This document shows, piece by piece, positions 60,620 through 64,000 of a stretch of 64,000 nt of DNA (its first letter is position 1; the number at the start of each line of letters is the position of its first letter). Source of the stretch: Brevibacillus_D fluminis_A. GTDB lineage: Bacteria > Bacillota > Bacilli > Brevibacillales > Brevibacillaceae. Location: the NCBI RefSeq assembly GCF_052072235.1, contig NZ_CM125436.1, positions 2,784,001 through 2,848,000 of the forward strand, in the 5' to 3' direction. A program made the translations under genes and the position numbers. A model generated the notes under the pieces. That model did not search any database. It worked only from the letters and a program-made list of their open reading frames with translations, and had not been told where the DNA came from.

Positions 60620-60756
60620 GTTTTCATGACAGTGAACGGAGCTGGATCGGGATGATTCGGCTCTTTTTGCGTGGCAGGGCAGTTGATTTGGTCACCACGT
60701 AAAAAAAGCGCAGACAATCATGTCTACGCCGGTGTTCACCCGAGTTGTACCGTTTC

Positions 60757-61122
60757 TTACTTGATAAAGCTTAAGGCAACCCCGATGAAATACGGAATCA
60801 GCCATACGCTCCACACAAACAGGCTGAATTTATGGAATTGCTTGATTTGCTTTTCTTGCTTTTTGAATAAAACGACACATGCCCATACCGTGTGGAAAAA
60901 CATCAGAAGCAGCGCGACAAGGCCGGTTATCCCGTGCAGGTTCAAGCCCGGGCCTTCTGCGAGCGATTTCATGCAGGTGGTCCCGATCGTATCGAACAAC
61001 AGCCCGAACGCAAAGAAAACGAGGTGTTTTGCCTTGAGCTGCCCCGATCGTTTTTCGCTCCATACTCCAATTGAATACGCGATCAGCGCAAGATTGATAC
61101 AAATAACGGCTACAGCTAACAT
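60757..61122 (-). CDS. HsmA-family (TIGR03987-like) membrane protein
   Basis: 121 aa, four helices: MLAVAVICINLALIAYSIGVW, LVFFAFGLLFDTIGTTCM, GLVALLLMFFHTVWACVVLF and FVWSVWLIPYFIGVAL. I recognise the KHLVFFAFGLLFDTIGTTCM pattern from this small family of unknown function. The start at 61122 has AAAGGGAG 9 bp upstream; longer frames to 61308 lack one. Confidence 0.75.
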   Translation of the reverse strand: MLAVAVICINLALIAYSIGVWSEKRSGQLKAKHLVFFAFGLLFDTIGTTCMKSLAEGPGLNLHGITGLVALLLMFFHTVWACVVLFKKQEKQIKQFHKFSLFVWSVWLIPYFIGVALSFIK

Positions 61123-61301
61123 GTGATTCATCTCCCTTTCCATTTGACTACGTTTAGCAGTGTAGAAAAGGAAGATGAACATGAGATGAACAACAGATGA
61201 TAATCGTGTGACAGCAGGTACCATGTATGTCGCAAGCAGACACCATAGCCATATTATTTGTAAAGTAATGAAGGAATCAAATATTGCGGAGGTGTTTTCA
61301 T

Positions 61302-62225
61302 GTGTCAATGGAAAAAAAGCTTCTCGATGTGGTGATTATTGGCGGAGGTCCGGCAGGGTTAAACGCCGCCCTCATGCTGGGGAGGGCGAAGAAACATGTG
61401 GCGGTGATCGATCATGGCCGTCCCCGCAACGCCGTAACTCGTGAGGCCCATGGATTTCTTACGCGTGACGGCATCAGTCCGGGAGAATTTCGGAAAATTG
61501 CAAGGGAAGAAATCAGAGCCTATCCCTCCGTGTCTTTCGTTACGGATAAGGTAGTGTCAATTGCAGGATCAAACGGCCAGTTTCAGTGCGAAACTGCGCA
61601 AGGAAGAACGGTAAAAAGCAAAAAGGTGTTGTTTGCCGTCGGAATGAAGGAGCGACCGCTGAACATTCCTGGGCTGGCGGAAGTGTACGGGAAAAGTGCA
61701 TTCGTGTGCCCGTATTGCGATGGCTGGGAATTACGAGACAGGCAGCTTGTCGTCATAATCAACGGTGCCGAGGCAATGCGCTTTGCTCCTTTGCTAGCCG
61801 GTTGGACCAACCGTTTTGCCATCTGTACGAATGGCCCTGATGAGCTGACAAAGGCGCAGCGCGAGGAGCTTCGCCGGCATCGTGTCCCGGTATTCGATGC
61901 GCCGATCCGCTCCATCGACTCGAATGACGGGATCGTGCGGCGAGTAGTCCTGAAAGACGGGAGGATCATTCCATGCACGGGAATCTTTTTTAAACCGAAG
62001 CTTGTTACGGGATCGGATTTGCCGAGAGTGATCGGATGCCATGTCACGGAAGCGGGAATGGTAGTTGTTGATGAATTCGGGAAGACGAACGTTCCGGGCG
62101 TCTATAGTGCCGGTGATGCTGCCTCGCGACGGTATCAGGCTATTTCCGCGGCTGCTGCAGGAGCGTTTACCGCCATGGCGATGAACAACGAGCTGAATTG
62201 GGAGGCGTGGAAGCGAAACGGATGA
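61302..62225 (+). CDS. Thioredoxin-reductase-like flavoprotein
   Basis: 307 aa. FAD site GGGPAGLNAA near the N-terminus, redox motif CPYC in FVCPYCDGWE, and FAD C-terminal YSAGDAASRRYQAISAAAAG. The second nucleotide motif (usually GGGxxA) is degenerate (VIINGAEAMRFAPLL), so NADPH use is doubtful. Members of this group include dithiol oxidases such as GliT/HlmI (CPYC motif). GTG 61302 is 7 bp after GGAGGTG; ATG 61308 is the alternative. Strong terminator follows. Confidence 0.85.
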   Translation: MSMEKKLLDVVIIGGGPAGLNAALMLGRAKKHVAVIDHGRPRNAVTREAHGFLTRDGISPGEFRKIAREEIRAYPSVSFVTDKVVSIAGSNGQFQCETAQGRTVKSKKVLFAVGMKERPLNIPGLAEVYGKSAFVCPYCDGWELRDRQLVVIINGAEAMRFAPLLAGWTNRFAICTNGPDELTKAQREELRRHRVPVFDAPIRSIDSNDGIVRRVVLKDGRIIPCTGIFFKPKLVTGSDLPRVIGCHVTEAGMVVVDEFGKTNVPGVYSAGDAASRRYQAISAAAAGAFTAMAMNNELNWEAWKRNG

Positions 62226-62237
62226 TGAACAGGGAAG

Positions 62238-62280
62238 ACGACGAACCACAGCTGGTTAAGGAGCTGTGGTTCGTCGTTTT
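62238..62280 (+). terminator. Terminator between oxidoreductase and GNAT genes
   Basis: Perfect 15-bp stem ACGACGAACCACAGC/GCTGTGGTTCGTCGT, then TTTT. Confidence 0.9.
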
Positions 62281-62937
62281 TCACATGCGCTGTCCTTGCT
62301 CACGTTTTTTTTCCAAGTTTTCGCGAACGGACGGCCATTCCGCGGCGAGGATGGAGTAATAAGCCGAATCGCGAATACCGCCATCGCTTGCGGGGACATG
62401 CGCCCTGCGGATGCCCTCAAACTTGGCGCCAAGCCGCTCGATCGCCGTGCGGGAGCGGATGTTTCGCGCGTCCGTTTTCAGGGTGACCCGAATCGAGCCC
62501 CATTTGTCAAACGCATGGGTAAACAGTAAAAGCTTGCACTCGGTGTTGACGCCGGTTCGTTGAGCAGAGGCGGCGTACCATGTGCTGCCAATTTCGGCTA
62601 CGGTGGGCGGAGTCGCATCAGAAGGAATCGGATCAATGGAAGCCCCTGGTGGCCAAGACGACGGTGACGAAAAGACGGCAAGATCGAGGAAGCGTGTCGT
62701 GCCAACGATACGTCCCGTTTCGAGGTGTCGCACGACGAATGGCAGCTCGTGTCCTTGCGAATAGGCCAGCAGCGCACTTTCAATATAACGTTTCGTATCG
62801 TCCACGCCATCTGGCACTTTTGTCAACAGGTATGTGGATCGGTCCTCGGAAGCAGCGGCACAAAGATCTTGTACATGGTCCATTGTCATGGGTTCCAGGC
62901 AGACGAGATTCCCGCGAATGGTAATGGGCGTAAGCAT
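62281..62937 (-). CDS. GNAT-family N-acetyltransferase
   Basis: 218 aa. TIRGNLVCLEPMTMDHVQDL at the N-terminus, VVRHLETGRIVGTTRFLDLA and SRTAIERLGAKFEGIRRAHVPASDGGIRDSAYYSIL match the RimJ/RimL-like GNAT group. The second ATG (62937) is preferred for AAGGTTG upstream. Convergent with the oxidoreductase gene. Confidence 0.9.
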   Translation of the reverse strand: MLTPITIRGNLVCLEPMTMDHVQDLCAAASEDRSTYLLTKVPDGVDDTKRYIESALLAYSQGHELPFVVRHLETGRIVGTTRFLDLAVFSSPSSWPPGASIDPIPSDATPPTVAEIGSTWYAASAQRTGVNTECKLLLFTHAFDKWGSIRVTLKTDARNIRSRTAIERLGAKFEGIRRAHVPASDGGIRDSAYYSILAAEWPSVRENLEKKREQGQRM

Positions 62938-63065
62938 TGGTATCACAACCTTGTCTGTATTCATTCGTTATGGACACATGGTACGAGAAAATCTGTTATT
63001 GTAAAATATACAATTTTGAGACTTTTGACAGGTACAGTTTGAGCGCATGCGCTGGAGAACGCTCC

Positions 63066-64000
63066 TTATTGTCGCCCGGGTGTTGCGTGATTGCGACTGT
63101 GCCGATGCAGGAAAAGCGGGATGGATGCAAGCGCTCCGATTACGAACAATCCGGCCGCCATGAGGTAAACGCCGCTGAGCGGCAGCACGGCTTTCAGCGA
63201 GCCGACTAAACTCATGGTTACCACCATTCCGCCGATAAAGAGTGGGCTGATGATGCCGCTGACCCTTCCGACGAATGCTTCCTCCGCCCTGGTCAGAATG
63301 ATCGTCTGGCAGGCAACGTGGATAAATGGCACCATCAGACCCGACAGGAATTGGGTGACAATCACCATCCAAACGATGTCAATCGTGCCCATCACCGCTA
63401 CCGCCAGGCTGTTGGCAAAAAATCCGACGAGCAGCATGGTCTGAGGAGTCATCTTGCGTGAGAGTCCCATCACCATCATCCCGCCGATAATCATGCCAAC
63501 GCCGTTGACCGCTGTGAACCATTGAAGCGATTGTGCCGACATGTTGAGATGTTCAGTAACCAGGAAAATCGCCATCGGGTTCATCAGGCCAAGGGCCAGA
63601 CCGGCAGCCAGTGAAAATCCGCCCATGAAGAGAAACAGTTTGTTCGCGATGACATAGGAAAGACCTAGTTTCAAATCCTGTGTCAGCTGCCGGGGAGCCG
63701 CCTTCTCCTCTTTCTGGTCCGCAGGCAGGAACATAAGCACACCAGCGGACAGCAAAAAGCAGATGCCCATGATGCCAATGGCGGCCTGGATACCGAATCG
63801 GAAGTAGATCAACGTTCCGAGCATCGGGCCAAGGACCATGAAAATCGCCTGAATCGTCTGATACATGGACATGCTCATCTGCAGCTGGGATTCTTGCACA
63901 TGCTGCTTAAAGAGCTTCATTCCGGCCGGCTGGGAGAATTGGGACAAGATCGAGGAGACCAGCGTTGCGAAGAAGATCACCTGCCATCCGCCATACATCA
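63066..64000 (-). CDS. MFS transporter, 5' end outside window
   Basis: About 311 residues of an MFS_3/EntS-like drug exporter. The reading frame is open to the right edge, so the true start is beyond base 64000. Helices from about TM4 to TM12 are present, with a polar loop (PADQKEEKAAPRQLTQDLKLG) in the middle. The C-terminus ends SRNHATPGRQ. Substrate unknown; such proteins export macrolides or siderophores in Bacilli. Confidence 0.88.
   Translation of the reverse strand, partial: MYGGWQVIFFATLVSSILSQFSQPAGMKLFKQHVQESQLQMSMSMYQTIQAIFMVLGPMLGTLIYFRFGIQAAIGIMGICFLLSAGVLMFLPADQKEEKAAPRQLTQDLKLGLSYVIANKLFLFMGGFSLAAGLALGLMNPMAIFLVTEHLNMSAQSLQWFTAVNGVGMIIGGMMVMGLSRKMTPQTMLLVGFFANSLAVAVMGTIDIVWMVIVTQFLSGLMVPFIHVACQTIILTRAEEAFVGRVSGIISPLFIGGMVVTMSLVGSLKAVLPLSGVYLMAAGLFVIGALASIPLFLHRHSRNHATPGRQ

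Noticed and set aside
1..64000. CRISPR array, tRNA or rRNA genes
   Set aside because: No regularly spaced repeats, cloverleaf signals or rRNA stretches were seen on either strand.

Overview
The window looks like chromosome of an endospore-forming, Gram-positive Bacilli species of moderate to high GC. This rests on strong AGGAGG-type ribosome sites, GTG/TTG starts, many intrinsic terminators, a YheC/YheD spore-coat-associated protein, GH18 hydrolases of the spore-lytic type and a candidate forespore promoter. The gene mix would suit Tumebacillus/Alicyclobacillaceae or Brevibacillus-like lineages, but no marker here fixes the genus. Both ends cut genes: an RND pump on the left and an MFS transporter on the right. 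I see no rRNA, tRNA, CRISPR array or prophage.

Layout. 1-12.9 kb: RND pump end, SDR, YajQ, leuCD with a divergent LysR regulator, a thioredoxin-like protein, an RluA synthase, YheC/D, and a GntR regulator with a CynX-type transporter. 12.9-14.7 kb: divergent bioY/bioB sharing two BirA-type operators. 15-19 kb: a MarR-controlled efflux operon with two different membrane-fusion adaptors and a DHA2 pump, preceded by a perfect 20-bp palindrome. 19-27.6 kb: a phosphodiester glycosidase pair, an aminotransferase, an amidase, and several secreted or unknown proteins plus FliB. 27.7-32.4 kb: a tightly overlapping cobD-cobU-cobS-cobC-cbiZ-cbiB operon, which reads as a corrinoid salvage and remodelling unit. 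32.6-53 kb: signal peptidase, BrnQ, aminotransferase, two GH18 paralogues, a Fur-box/FhuF-like gene, permease, GNATs, NIPSNAP-Nudix fusion, LemA/TPM, Fpg/Nei glycosylase, GSDH-fold dehydrogenase, a K+ channel and lipoproteins. 53.2-55.0 kb: an IS110-superfamily element. 55.1-58.7 kb: a TetR-controlled unit of an APC (putrescine-importer-like) permease and an agmatine-deiminase-like enzyme. 59-64 kb: a compact FtsH-like membrane protease, an HsmA-like protein, a flavin oxidoreductase, a GNAT and an MFS transporter.

The most interesting system is the IS110-type element. An 86-bp two-hairpin repeat occurs intact after leuD (3987-4072) and a second time after the APC permease, where it is split by the element. 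Rejoining the halves restores the repeat and gives base-exact ends (53176-54992) with an AG/CT core. The region downstream of the transposase holds, in the order and polarity known for bridge (seek) RNAs, short segments matching both target halves and both element ends. This makes it a strong candidate for a reprogrammable bridge-RNA recombinase whose natural target is a repeat in gene 3' UTRs. The second notable system is the TetR regulon: two identical 25-bp operators in opposite orientation control the permease and the divergent deiminase, with the same promoter spacing at both.
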